Shown: piece after piece, positions 32,409-41,033 of the stretch
Layout: each line of letters begins with the position of its first letter
How positions within the stretch are numbered: position 1 is the first letter of the stretch
Assembly: GCA_021737145.1 (NCBI GenBank)
Contig: JAIPEN010000003.1
Span: 291,426 to 355,425 of the forward strand
From: Desulfarculaceae bacterium
GTDB taxonomy: Bacteria > Desulfobacterota > Desulfarculia > Desulfarculales > Desulfarculaceae
Reading direction: 5' to 3'
DNA: 64,000 nt
Program-made: the position numbers and the translations under genes
The notes under the pieces: model-generated
Database searches by the model: none
The model's input: only the letters and a program-made list of their open reading frames with translations
What the model was told of the DNA's origin: nothing

Positions 32409-33172
32409 GGGCTTTTTTGGCCATCTACAAACGTGAGCTGACCGCCTATTTCCATTCCCCGGTGGCCTACGTGGTGCTGGTGTGCTTTTTGGCCATCAGC
32501 GGCTACTTCTTCTACGCCGGGGTGAGCTTCTACTCGCTGGCCAGCTTGCAGGTGATGCAGAACCCCATGATGATGGAGCTGAACCTGCAAACCCATCTCA
32601 TCGCCCAGATGGTCTCCAGCGCGGCGGTGATCCTGTTGTTCGGCACCCCCCTGCTGACCATGCGCCTGTTGGCCGAGGAAAAAAAGAGCGGCACCATCGA
32701 GCTGCTCTTGTCCTATCCCCTGGGCGACGCCAGCGTGGTGATGGGCAAGTTCTTCGCGGCCTGGACCGTGAGCGCCATCCTGGTGGCCGCCACCTGGCTG
32801 CAACTGGCCCTGCTGGCTCCCATGACCGAAATGCCCTGGCGCACCATCATGGTTTCCTACGGCGGGCTGCTTCTGTTGTGCGGGGCCATGGTCTCCTTCA
32901 GTTTGTGGACCAGCTCCCTGACCGAGAGCCAGTTGGTGGCCGCCTTTCTGGGCTTTTTGGCCTTGCTGCTCTTGTGGGCGGTGGGCTGGGCCGCGCCCCT
33001 GGTGCAGCCCTCCCTGGGCGAGCTGCTCAAGGGCCTGAGCCTGGGCAGCCACTTTCAAAACTTCCCCAAGGGCCTGGTGGACACCACCGACCTGGCCTAT
33101 TTCGTACTGTTCATGGGGTTGTTCCTGTTCCTTAGCATTCGCACCCTGGAGGCTAAGCGGTGGAAGGCATGA
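32405..33172 (+). CDS. ABC-2 type permease, GldF type
   Basis: The 255-residue protein has six hydrophobic segments and motifs of ABC-2 permeases (IYKRELTAYFHSPVAYVV at the start, LLAEEKKSGTIELLL between segments). It forms the membrane part with the ATPase upstream, overlapping it by 4 bp. It also overlaps the next gene. The exported substrate is unknown. Confidence 0.88.
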   Translation: MRAFLAIYKRELTAYFHSPVAYVVLVCFLAISGYFFYAGVSFYSLASLQVMQNPMMMELNLQTHLIAQMVSSAAVILLFGTPLLTMRLLAEEKKSGTIELLLSYPLGDASVVMGKFFAAWTVSAILVAATWLQLALLAPMTEMPWRTIMVSYGGLLLLCGAMVSFSLWTSSLTESQLVAAFLGFLALLLLWAVGWAAPLVQPSLGELLKGLSLGSHFQNFPKGLVDTTDLAYFVLFMGLFLFLSIRTLEAKRWKA

Positions 33173-34767
33173 AACACAACCACGCGGCCAAGTGGCTGGC
33201 CCTGGCCGGCCTTATCATCATGGCGTGCGGCGGCCTTTTCTATGCCCTGAGCATCCGCCACGACTTCTACGGCCTGATCGGGGCCGGGGTGGGGCTGCTG
33301 CTGGTGCTGGCGGCCGCCCTGGTGGCCCGGACGGCGGTGGGGGTCTTTTTCGCCAGGCGCTCAGCCCGGCTGGGCCTGGGCAGCGGCATCGCCATCCTGG
33401 CGGTGCTGGCCCTGGTGATGTTCCTGGGCGCCCTGGCCACCCGTCATCACGTGCGCTGGGACTTCAGCCAGGGGGCTTCCTACACCCTCTCGCCCCAGAC
33501 CATCAAGGTGCTCAGAAACCTCGAGGAGCCGGTCAAGGCCTACGCCTTTTTCAAGGACACCCAGGCCGGCCGGCCCCAGGCCCAGGAAGAGCTGGAAAAA
33601 TACGCCTACGCCAGCCGCAAGTTCACCTACCGTTTCGTGAACCCGGATCACGAGCCCACCCTGGCCAAAAGCCTGGGGGTGCGCAACTACGGCACCGTGG
33701 TGCTGGTGAGCGGGGGCAAGGACGAGAAGGTGCAGCTTCCCGAGGAGCAGGAGCTGACCAACGCCCTGATCCGCCTGGACCGCACGGCCAAAAAGATGGT
33801 CTACTTCCTCACCGGGCACGGCGAGCCCTCCCTGGACGGGGTGGGCAAGGAAGACTTGAGCACCCTGCGCAAGGCCATCGAGGCCAACAACTACCAGGTC
33901 AAGAGCCTCATGCTGGTGACCTCCAGCCAGGTGCCCCCGGACGCGGCGGTGGTGATCATCGCCGGGCCGGAAAAGCCCCTGAGGCCCGAGGAGATAGAGC
34001 GCCTGAGCGCCTATCAGCAGGGCGGCGGCAGCGTGCTCATGCTCCTGGACCCGGACAGCGACGCCGGGCTCACCGGCTGGCTGGGCAAGCGGGGGGTGGT
34101 CATCGGACAGGACCTGATCATCGACCAGGCGGCCCGCCTGGCCGGGCTCAGCCCCCTGGTGCCGGTGATCAACCAGTACGGCTTCCACGAGATCACCAAG
34201 CTCCTGGCCGGCACCATCTGCTTCTTCCCCCAGGCCCGCTCGGTGAGCCTGAGCCCCAAGCCTCCGGCCGGTGTCAAGGGCGAGGAGCTGGTCAAGTCCA
34301 GCGCCGCCTCCTGGGCCACCAACTACAAGGAGTTCCTGGCCTGGTACGCCAAGCAGGTCAGGGCGATCAAGGAGGGCACGGGCCAGGAGAAGTCCATCGA
34401 GCTTCGGCCCGGCCCCAACGACCGCAAGGGTCCCATCAGCATGGGGGTGGCCGCCACCATCCAAGGCAAGGCCGAGGACAAGGGCAAGACCCCGCCTGCG
34501 GCCCGCCTGGTCATCTTCGGCGACTCGAACTTCGTGAACAACGAGTTCCTGGACCTGGGCGGCAATCACGACCTGGCCATGAACAGCATCTCCTGGCTGG
34601 CCGAGGACGAGGACCTGGTTTCCATACGAGCCAAGAAAAAAGCCAACCAGCCCCTGTTGTTGCAGCCCTTTGAGGAGCGCCTGCTCTTCTGGGTGCCTTT
34701 GGTGGTCTGGCCCCTGATCGTGGCTATTATCGGCGCGATCGTCATCATCCGGAGGCGCCGCGGCTGA
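33160..34767 (+). CDS. GldG-like ABC-associated membrane protein
   Basis: The 535-residue protein has N-terminal membrane segments (about 12-30, 37-58 and 72-92), a large extracytoplasmic domain including YFLTGHGEPSLDG and GGGSVLMLLDPDSD, and a C-terminal membrane helix followed by RRRRG. This is the GldG/ABC_transp_aux layout. I list GTG 33160 because GGAGG lies 7 bases upstream. ATG 33169, which overlaps the permease stop as ATGA, is the alternative. It likely forms a complex with the ABC pair. Confidence 0.83.
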   Translation: MEGMKHNHAAKWLALAGLIIMACGGLFYALSIRHDFYGLIGAGVGLLLVLAAALVARTAVGVFFARRSARLGLGSGIAILAVLALVMFLGALATRHHVRWDFSQGASYTLSPQTIKVLRNLEEPVKAYAFFKDTQAGRPQAQEELEKYAYASRKFTYRFVNPDHEPTLAKSLGVRNYGTVVLVSGGKDEKVQLPEEQELTNALIRLDRTAKKMVYFLTGHGEPSLDGVGKEDLSTLRKAIEANNYQVKSLMLVTSSQVPPDAAVVIIAGPEKPLRPEEIERLSAYQQGGGSVLMLLDPDSDAGLTGWLGKRGVVIGQDLIIDQAARLAGLSPLVPVINQYGFHEITKLLAGTICFFPQARSVSLSPKPPAGVKGEELVKSSAASWATNYKEFLAWYAKQVRAIKEGTGQEKSIELRPGPNDRKGPISMGVAATIQGKAEDKGKTPPAARLVIFGDSNFVNNEFLDLGGNHDLAMNSISWLAEDEDLVSIRAKKKANQPLLLQPFEERLLFWVPLVVWPLIVAIIGAIVIIRRRRG

Positions 34768-36155
34768 TGACTCCTAAGAAGATCGTCATATGGGTGCTGT
34801 TTTTGGCCGTGGCCACGGCGCTCTATTTCTTGTCCGACGCGGTGGACCGCCGCTCCCAGGAACAGGAGCGCGAATCCAACCGCTTGATAACCCTGTCCGA
34901 TCCCCTGAACGTGGCCTCGCTGAACATCGAGGGCCAACAGATGCCCCAAAGCATCGGCATCGAGCGCCGCGAAAAGGCCCACCGCTGGGACATGGTCTCC
35001 CCGGTCAAGTCTCAGGCCGACGGCATGCAGGTGGGCCGGCTGCTCAGCGCGGTGCTGGAGGGCCAGATCAAGGGGCGCATCGAAAAGCCCGGTGAGCTCA
35101 AAGGTTTCGGACTGGACCCCGCAGCCATCAAACTAACCCTGACCGACCGCAAGGGCGACCAGGCGGTGCTGCTGCTGGGCAACCTGAGCCCCACCAAGGA
35201 GTTCGCCTATGCCGCCGTGCCGGGCGGCGACGAGGTGTGGCTGGTGGAGCCCACCCTGCGCGGGGCGGTGAACCGCACCGTGTTCGAGCTTCGGGACAAG
35301 GCGGTGTTGGACTTCATCGTCAACAAGGTGAGCGGTCTGGAGATCAACACCGGCAAGCAGCCGCTAAAGCTGGAGCGGGTCAAGGGCGGGGCTGAGCCGC
35401 AGTGGCGCTTCGCGGGCGGCGGCGAGGCCGACACCTCGGCGGTGGAGGATCTGTTGTTCCAGGTGCACGGGCTCATGGCCCTGGACTTCCTGGACAAGGG
35501 CGTCCATTTGGACAAAATGGGCTTTGAGCCGCCCCAGGGCGGCGTGGTGCTGAACCTGGAGGGCGGCGGCAAGAAGGGCATTCTCATCGGCGGGCCGGTC
35601 ACCGGCCGCGAGGAGCGCTACGTGCGCCGCCTGTCCGGCGGTCCGGTGATGGTGCTCAAGCAGGCCAGCCTGAACCGCCTGAAAAAGGCCACCCGCTTCT
35701 CCCTGAGCCAGCGCCGCCTGATGCGCTTCCACCGCGACGCGGCGGTTGCCTTGAGCATCACCCGGGGCAAGCAGGAGCTCAAGTACGCCAAGGAAGGCGG
35801 AGTTTGGGTGCGCACCCAGCCGCCGGGCGATGAAAAAAGCGGCGAGGCGGCCAGCCTTCTGGTATGGGACCTGGGTAACCTGAAATGGCTCAAGATTTTG
35901 GGCGACGCCGGCCTGGCGGGGCTGGACAAACCCCGCGCGGTGATTAAATTGACATTAGAGGCGCCGGGCAAAAACGGCCAGGCGCCCACGGTGATAAGCA
36001 AGACTCTTTCTCTGGGCCGCGTGGACAAGGCCAGCGGACTGCTGGCCGCCCAAGTGGGCGGGGATGATCGTGTTTTCGGCCTGGCCGCCGATTTCATGGA
36101 CAACCTGCCCAAGGCGGCGCCGGAGAAGAAAACGGCCCAAGAGGGTCAGAAATAA
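34767..36155 (+). CDS. DUF4340 membrane-anchored protein
   Basis: The 462-residue protein has one N-terminal membrane helix (about 5-24) and an extracytoplasmic region with repeated DUF4340-type modules (LKGFGLDPAAIKLTLTDR, LLLGNLSPTKEFAYA, LLVWDLGNLKWLK). DUF4340 proteins regularly follow GldA-F-G genes and are probably periplasmic components of the same machine. Its ATG overlaps the preceding stop (TGATG). Molecular function is unknown. Confidence 0.85.
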   Translation: MTPKKIVIWVLFLAVATALYFLSDAVDRRSQEQERESNRLITLSDPLNVASLNIEGQQMPQSIGIERREKAHRWDMVSPVKSQADGMQVGRLLSAVLEGQIKGRIEKPGELKGFGLDPAAIKLTLTDRKGDQAVLLLGNLSPTKEFAYAAVPGGDEVWLVEPTLRGAVNRTVFELRDKAVLDFIVNKVSGLEINTGKQPLKLERVKGGAEPQWRFAGGGEADTSAVEDLLFQVHGLMALDFLDKGVHLDKMGFEPPQGGVVLNLEGGGKKGILIGGPVTGREERYVRRLSGGPVMVLKQASLNRLKKATRFSLSQRRLMRFHRDAAVALSITRGKQELKYAKEGGVWVRTQPPGDEKSGEAASLLVWDLGNLKWLKILGDAGLAGLDKPRAVIKLTLEAPGKNGQAPTVISKTLSLGRVDKASGLLAAQVGGDDRVFGLAADFMDNLPKAAPEKKTAQEGQK

Positions 36156-36167
36156 AGGATTGATAAG

Positions 36168-36506
36168 ATGGCTCGAGTAACGGTGGAAGACTGCCTGCGG
36201 GAGGTGCCCAACCGCTTCTCCCTGGTGCATATGGCGGCCAAGCGGGTTCGCCAGCTCCGGGAGGGCGCGCCGCCCATGATCCAGGTGAAGAACAAAGAGG
36301 TCGTGGTGGCTCTGCGGGAGATCGCCGCCGGCGACGTCTACCCGGTGAGCGCCGAAGAGGCCGAGAAGGAAAGAGCCAAGGCCGAGGCCCGCGAGCGCGA
36401 CCGCCTGGCCATGGCCCAGCAAGCCTTGGAGGCGGCCCAGGAGGCCGGCGAGGCCGTGGAAGAGGCCGTGGAAGAGGCTGTGGAAGAGGACTCCAGCAAA
36501 GAGTAG
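36168..36506 (+). CDS. rpoZ: RNA polymerase omega subunit
   Basis: The 112-residue protein has the RpoZ core ([19 protein letters not shown] and AAKRVRQL) that helps assemble the polymerase and can contribute to ppGpp binding. Its C-terminal half is a charged helix ending in a run of EEAV repeats, encoded by a 12-bp tandem repeat. AAAGGA lies before the ATG. It lies 12 bp after the DUF4340 gene and 12 bp before dnaJ. Confidence 0.88.
   Translation: MARVTVEDCLREVPNRFSLVHMAAKRVRQLREGAPPMIQVKNKEVVVALREIAAGDVYPVSAEEAEKERAKAEARERDRLAMAQQALEAAQEAGEAVEEAVEEAVEEDSSKE
36450..36485 (+). repeat. Three 12-bp tandem repeats in rpoZ
   Basis: GAGGCCGTGGAA occurs twice and GAGGCTGTGGAA once, in frame, encoding EAVE units in the acidic tail. 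Copy number may vary between strains. Confidence 0.8.
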
Positions 36507-36518
36507 CGTCCAGTCACC

Positions 36519-37688
36519 ATGTCAGCTATGAGCCAACGATGCTACTACGAGATTCTCGAGGTCGAGCGCACCGCTGACCACGAAACCATCAAGAAGTCCT
36601 ACCGCCGGATGGCCATGGAGTGCCATCCGGACCGCAACCCGGACGACCCGGCGGCCGAGGAGCGCTTCAAGGAGGCCTCCGAGGCCTACCAGGTTTTGAG
36701 CGACCCGGAGAAGCGCCAACTCTACGACACCTATGGCCACGAGGGCCTGAAGTCCACCGGCTACCAGGGCTTCAACGGCATGGGCGACATCTTCAGCGCC
36801 TTTGGCGACATCTTCGAGGGCCTGTTCGGTTTCGGCGGACCGGGGCGCACCCCGGGCGGGCCCCAACCCGGGCGCGACCTGCGCTACGATATGGAGCTGA
36901 GCCTGGAGCAGATGGCCAGCGGCCACACCGCCAGCATCCAGGTGCACCGCGAAACCGCCTGCGGCGAGTGCGGGGGCAGCGGCCAGGCCGGGGGCGAGGA
37001 GCCCCAGGTGTGCAGCGTGTGCGGCGGCCAGGGCCAGGTGGCCCGGGCCCAGGGCCTTTTCAGGGTGGTCACCACCTGCCCCCAGTGCCGCGGCGAGGGC
37101 CGGATGGTCACCGATCCCTGCCCCGAGTGCCGGGGCCGGGGCCGGGTGCGCGAAGAAAAAGAGCTCACCGTGCAGGTGCCGGCGGGCATCGAGCACGGCC
37201 AGCGCCTGCGCATGCGCAGCGAGGGCGAGGGCGGCTATGCGGGCGGACCCCACGGCGATCTCTACGTGGTGATGCACCAGCAGCAGCACCCGGTGTTCGA
37301 GCGCCAGGGCAACGACCTCTACCGCCGCCTGGAAGTGAGCATGTTCCAGGCCGCCCTGGGCCAGGAGGTGGCGGTGGCGAGCCTCATCGACGGCGAGCTG
37401 CCCCTGGAGGTGCCCGCCGGGGCCGACACCGGCGAGATGCTGCGCATCAAGGGCTTCGGCATGCCCAAGCTGCGCTCCGGCCGCCGGGGCGACATGTACG
37501 TGCAGCTGGTGGTGCGCACCCCGAGCAAGCTGAGCGAGGGCCAGCGCGAGCTTCTGGAGCAGGCCATGGCCCTGGGCGACCAGGACGCCGCCCCCCTGCT
37601 GGGCGAAAACGGCGAGGAAGCCGCCGGGGAGCCCCAGCCCAAAAAGAGCAAGAAAAAGAAAAAGCGCGGCCTGTTCTCAAGAGACTAG
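36519..37688 (+). CDS. dnaJ: Chaperone DnaJ
   Basis: The 389-residue protein has a J domain with HPD (about 37-39), a Gly/Phe-rich linker (FGDIFEGLFGFGGPG), four zinc motifs (CGECGGSG, CSVCGGQG, CPQCRGEG, CPECRGRG) and two C-terminal substrate-binding beta domains. It stimulates DnaK ATPase. The C-terminal tail is Lys-rich (KKSKKKKKRG), which is uncommon. An internal ATG at 36528 is an alternative start, and neither start has a strong binding site. No dnaK or grpE is next to it. Confidence 0.9.
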   Translation: MSAMSQRCYYEILEVERTADHETIKKSYRRMAMECHPDRNPDDPAAEERFKEASEAYQVLSDPEKRQLYDTYGHEGLKSTGYQGFNGMGDIFSAFGDIFEGLFGFGGPGRTPGGPQPGRDLRYDMELSLEQMASGHTASIQVHRETACGECGGSGQAGGEEPQVCSVCGGQGQVARAQGLFRVVTTCPQCRGEGRMVTDPCPECRGRGRVREEKELTVQVPAGIEHGQRLRMRSEGEGGYAGGPHGDLYVVMHQQQHPVFERQGNDLYRRLEVSMFQAALGQEVAVASLIDGELPLEVPAGADTGEMLRIKGFGMPKLRSGRRGDMYVQLVVRTPSKLSEGQRELLEQAMALGDQDAAPLLGENGEEAAGEPQPKKSKKKKKRGLFSRD

Positions 37689-37696
37689 AGCGAAAA

Positions 37697-37859
37697 GCCT
37701 GGGCACGCACCACACCTTCCCCAGGCACGGCCAGCCGGCGGCAGACAAGGCGGCCGGCATGCGACAGCCGGAGGCGCGGGAAAACCTTCGGCGAGGCTGG
37801 AGCGCAGCCGGCAAGGCAGTATCCCGCTGGCTGGCGAAGCCGCACAGTTGGAGGAAGCC
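37697..37859 (+). promoter_or_regulatory. Highly structured leader of moaC, possible regulatory RNA
   Basis: The 171-bp gap between dnaJ and moaC has many complementary segments. GCCTGGG (37697-37703) pairs with CCCAGGC (37720-37726). GCGGGA (37776-37781) pairs with TCCCGC (37822-37827) and encloses a GGCTG/CAGCC hairpin. Further GCCGGC-rich pairings are possible between. A molybdenum-cofactor riboswitch is a natural candidate ahead of a moa gene, but I cannot confirm its consensus by eye. It could also be an intergenic repeat. Confidence 0.4.
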
Positions 37860-38330
37860 ATGGGCCTGAGCCATCTCGACGAAAAAGGCGCCGCCCGCAT
37901 GGTGGACGTGGGCGACAAGCCCATAACCCAGCGCCGGGCCGTGGCCCAGGCCCGGGTGGAGCTGTCTCCCGCCACCCTTAAGCTCATCGCCCAGGACGGC
38001 CTGCCCAAGGGCGACGCCCTGGCCGTGGCCCGCCTGGCCGGCATCATGGCCGCCAAAAAGACCCCGGAGCTCATCCCCCTTTGCCATCCCCTGCCCCTGA
38101 CCGCGGTGAGCCTGGAGCTGACCCCCCAGGCCGACGGGGTGCTCATCGAGGCCACCACCTCCACCAACGCCTCCACCGGAGTGGAGATGGAGGCCATGAC
38201 CGCGGCCTCGGTGGCCGCCCTGGCCCTGTACGACATGGTCAAGGGCGTGGACCGGGGAGCCCGGGTGGGACAGGTGCAATTGATGCTCAAGGAAGGGGGA
38301 AAAAGCGGCCTCTGGCGCCGGGAAGATTAG
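37860..38330 (+). CDS. moaC: Cyclic pyranopterin monophosphate synthase
   Basis: The 156-residue protein matches MoaC, which converts the MoaA product to cyclic pyranopterin monophosphate in molybdenum-cofactor synthesis. Key motifs are LIPLCHPLPL and GVEMEAMTAASVAAL, with active-site Lys in DMVKGVDRG. I chose the ATG at 37860 because GGAGG lies 5 bases upstream. No other moa or moe gene is adjacent, so it is an isolated Moco gene. Confidence 0.92.
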   Translation: MGLSHLDEKGAARMVDVGDKPITQRRAVAQARVELSPATLKLIAQDGLPKGDALAVARLAGIMAAKKTPELIPLCHPLPLTAVSLELTPQADGVLIEATTSTNASTGVEMEAMTAASVAALALYDMVKGVDRGARVGQVQLMLKEGGKSGLWRRED

Positions 38331-38342
38331 TCCTCTCGCCTC

Positions 38343-38371
38343 TTTACAGTCAGCGGCCCACATGCTAAGTT
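38343..38371 (+). promoter_or_regulatory. Candidate promoter of the DksA-type gene
   Basis: TTTACA (38343-38348) and TAAGTT (38366-38371) are separated by 17 bp and followed by TAC, as upstream of the Gld-type ABC operon. Confidence 0.38.
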
Positions 38372-38414
38372 TACCCGCTATCGTTGGGTTCAAGCCAGTT
38401 ACGGAGTGATAAGC

Positions 38415-38777
38415 ATGAACCAGAAAAAGCTCGAGTCTTTTCGCCGCCTTTTGGAGGAAAAGCTTGATGAGCTGCTCAAAGAGGCTGAGCGCACCGTGGC
38501 GGGCATGACCGATAGCAAAGAAAATTTCCCCGACCCCACCGACCGAGCGGCCATGGAGTCGGACCGCAACTTCTTGCTCAGGATTCGAGACCGGGAGCGC
38601 AAGCTCATCAGCAAGATCCGGGAAGCCCTGGAGCGCATCGACGACGGCACCTATGGTATTTGCGAATCCTGCGGCGAGGATATCAGCGAAAAGCGCCTCA
38701 AGGCGCGGCCGGTCACCACGCTCTGCATCGACTGTAAAAAGCGCCAAGAGGCCAACGAGAAGGCTCGAGGCCTTTAA
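38415..38777 (+). CDS. DksA/TraR-family zinc-finger regulator
   Basis: The 120-residue protein has an N-terminal coiled coil (about 1-75) with an acidic tip region (PDPTDRAAMESD) and a C-terminal four-Cys zinc finger, CESCGEDISEKRL through CIDC. This is the standard DksA layout, which enters the secondary channel of RNA polymerase and works with ppGpp. I chose ATG 38415 with GGAG 8 bases upstream. A GC hairpin follows the stop before the glycan operon. Confidence 0.87.
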   Translation: MNQKKLESFRRLLEEKLDELLKEAERTVAGMTDSKENFPDPTDRAAMESDRNFLLRIRDRERKLISKIREALERIDDGTYGICESCGEDISEKRLKARPVTTLCIDCKKRQEANEKARGL

Positions 38778-38796
38778 GCTTTTCGCCCACCGCCCC

Positions 38797-38815
38797 GGCC
38801 GCCCGAGGCGGCCGA
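38797..38815 (+). promoter_or_regulatory. GC-rich hairpin between the DksA-type gene and the glycan operon
   Basis: An 8-bp perfect stem (38797-38804 with 38808-38815) has a CGA loop and no T-run. It is probably an RNA processing or attenuation element, not a full terminator. Confidence 0.5.
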
Positions 38816-38841
38816 CAGCCCAGCGGGGGCCGAACTAAGCG

Positions 38842-40239
38842 ATGTTCCAGCAGCGGCTCAAGTTCTTCCGTTCCATCCTCTACATGGGCGACCTCGCCCT
38901 GGTGGCGATTTGTTGGTTCGCCGCCTACTTCGTCCGCTTCCATCTGCCGGTGGTGCCGGTCACCAAGGGCGTGCCGGACCTGAGCCTGTACATCATGCTC
39001 TCGTTCCTGGTGCTCATCGATTTCGCGGTGGTGCTGCCGGTTAGCGGGCTGTACAAGCGCCCTTGGGCAGGCACCGGACACACCATATGGCCGGTGCTCC
39101 GGGCGGTGGTGGCCGGGGTGGTGGTGGCGGTCACCCTCACCTGGTTCCTCAGACCCTACGACTTCAGCCGCCTGGTCTTTTTGCACTTTTTCGTGTTCGC
39201 CTTCGGCGCCCTGTTGATCTACCGCCCGGTGCTGCGCCGCTTCTGGAAGCGGGCCTACCCCGAAAACGCCGGCGAACGGGTCTTGATCGTGGGGGTGGGC
39301 GAACTGGGCCAGCAGGTGGCGGCCAACATCCGGGCCAACCCGGTGCTGGGCCTGAGCCTGGTGGGCTTTTTGGCCAGCGACCCGGCCAAGGTGGGCGGCG
39401 GCATCCAGGGCCTGCCCGTGCTGGGCGACTTCAGCCAGATCGGCACGGTGGTCTCCTCCCGCCAGGTGCAGGTGGTCATAGTGGCCCTGCCCCTGTCGGC
39501 TCATGAACAGCTTCCCGAGCTCCTGGAAGGCCTTTCCCAGGAAATGGTGGATGTGCGCATCGTGCCGGATCTGTACCGCTTCATGAGCCTGGGCAGCACG
39601 GTGGAGTCCTTTGAGGGCATGCCCATCATCGGCCTGCGGGGAAGCCGCCTGGAGGGCTGGCCCCGGGTCTTCAAGCGGGTGGTGGACATCGTGGGCTCGC
39701 TGCTGCTGATCACCCTGTTCAGCCCCCTGATGCTCCTGATCGCCCTCCTGGTCAAGCTCACCTCGCGGGGCCCGGTGTTCTACCGCCAGCGGCGCATGGG
39801 CCTGGACGGGGTGGAGTTCATGATGCTCAAGTTCCGCTCCATGCGCCCCAAGGCCGAGGCGGACACCGGGGCGGTGTGGGCCTCGCCGGACGACCCCCGC
39901 CGCACCCCCCTGGGCAAGGTGTTGCGCAAGACCAGCCTGGACGAGCTGCCCCAGTTCTTCAACGCCCTCAAGGGCGAGATGAGCCTGGTGGGACCGCGCC
40001 CCGAGCGGCCCGAGCTGATCCAGGAGTTCCGCAGCCAGATACCCGGCTACATGCTCCGCCACATGGTCAAGGCGGGCATCACCGGCTGGGCCCAGATCAA
40101 CGGCTGGCGGGGCAACACCGACCTGAACAAGCGCATCGAGCATGATCTGTACTATATTGAGAACTGGTCGTTGTGGTTCGACCTGAAGATCATGCTGCTC
40201 ACCCCCTTCAGGGGGCTTATCTCCCCCCATGCCTATTGA
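38842..40239 (+). CDS. Polyprenyl-phosphate sugar-1-phosphate transferase (WbaP/WcaJ type)
   Basis: The 465-residue protein has five N-terminal hydrophobic segments, a CoA-binding-like Rossmann domain (GERVLIVGVGELGQQ), a re-entrant membrane helix and the C-terminal bacterial sugar-transferase domain with KFRSMRP, TSLDELPQFFN and SLVGPRPERP. It loads the first sugar phosphate onto undecaprenyl phosphate and so initiates a surface glycan. It opens the glycan operon. The sugar is not predictable. Confidence 0.9.
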   Translation: MFQQRLKFFRSILYMGDLALVAICWFAAYFVRFHLPVVPVTKGVPDLSLYIMLSFLVLIDFAVVLPVSGLYKRPWAGTGHTIWPVLRAVVAGVVVAVTLTWFLRPYDFSRLVFLHFFVFAFGALLIYRPVLRRFWKRAYPENAGERVLIVGVGELGQQVAANIRANPVLGLSLVGFLASDPAKVGGGIQGLPVLGDFSQIGTVVSSRQVQVVIVALPLSAHEQLPELLEGLSQEMVDVRIVPDLYRFMSLGSTVESFEGMPIIGLRGSRLEGWPRVFKRVVDIVGSLLLITLFSPLMLLIALLVKLTSRGPVFYRQRRMGLDGVEFMMLKFRSMRPKAEADTGAVWASPDDPRRTPLGKVLRKTSLDELPQFFNALKGEMSLVGPRPERPELIQEFRSQIPGYMLRHMVKAGITGWAQINGWRGNTDLNKRIEHDLYYIENWSLWFDLKIMLLTPFRGLISPHAY

Positions 40240-40250
40240 GTTGGTATTTG

Positions 40251-41033
40251 ATGCGCTTCACTTCTCATCTTAAGGAACTGGCCAAGAACCGGGCGCTGGT
40301 TTGGGCCCTGACCACCCGCGAGCTCAAGGGCCGCTACCGGGGCTCCTTGTTCGGCTTTTTGTGGACCTTCCTGAACCCCCTGATGTTGCTGGGGGTCTAT
40401 GCCCTGGTCTTCTCGGTGTACTTCCGCATACGCATGGACCACTACGCGGTGTTCATGTTCACCGGCCTCTTGCCCTGGGTGTTTTTCAGCCAGAGCCTCA
40501 ACGAGGGGGCCGGGGCCATCACCGAGGGGGGCAGCCTGGTCACCAAGGTGCTCTTCCCCTTGCAGATATTGCCCGCGGTCAAGGTGCTGTCCAACTTCGT
40601 CAACTATCTGCTGAGCCTGCCCATCCTCTTCGCCTTTTTCCTGGTCGACGGGGTGGGCTTCCATGTGACCATGCTGGGCTTTTTGATCGTGGCCGGGGTG
40701 CACCTGGTGTTCACCTACGCCCTGACCCTCATCCTGGCCGCGGCCAACGTGTTCCTCCGGGACACCCGGCACATCGTGGGCAACCTGCTCACCCTGTGGT
40801 TTTTCCTCACCCCCATCCTCTATCCCCTGGCCCAGGTGCCCGATGCCTTCCGCCCCCTGGTCTATTTGAACCCGGCGGCGGTGCTCACCCTGGCCTATCA
40901 CGACGTGTTCTTCTGGGGGCGCTGGCCCGCCTGGGGCCCGCTGGGCGCGGTGGCCGCCCTGAGCCTGATCCTGCTTTTCATCGCCGTGGTAATCTTCGAG
41001 AACCACAAGGAGTACTTCGCCGAGAAGATATGA
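40251..41033 (+). CDS. wzm: Glycan ABC-2 exporter permease (Wzm type)
   Basis: The 260-residue protein has six hydrophobic segments and the ABC-2 pattern of O-antigen/teichoic-acid exporters (LTTRELKGRYRGSLFGFLW, FLTPILYPLAQVP). With Wzt it flips the lipid-linked polymer across the inner membrane. The ATG at 40251 lacks a strong binding site. A longer upstream frame overlaps the previous gene and is not supported. It overlaps wzt (ATGA). Confidence 0.88.
   Translation: MRFTSHLKELAKNRALVWALTTRELKGRYRGSLFGFLWTFLNPLMLLGVYALVFSVYFRIRMDHYAVFMFTGLLPWVFFSQSLNEGAGAITEGGSLVTKVLFPLQILPAVKVLSNFVNYLLSLPILFAFFLVDGVGFHVTMLGFLIVAGVHLVFTYALTLILAAANVFLRDTRHIVGNLLTLWFFLTPILYPLAQVPDAFRPLVYLNPAAVLTLAYHDVFFWGRWPAWGPLGAVAALSLILLFIAVVIFENHKEYFAEKI

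Noticed and set aside
31446..36155. Gliding-motility system
   Set aside because: Homology to GldA, GldF and GldG alone does not show gliding. Such ABC clusters with DUF4340 are widespread in non-gliding bacteria and no other gld genes are present.
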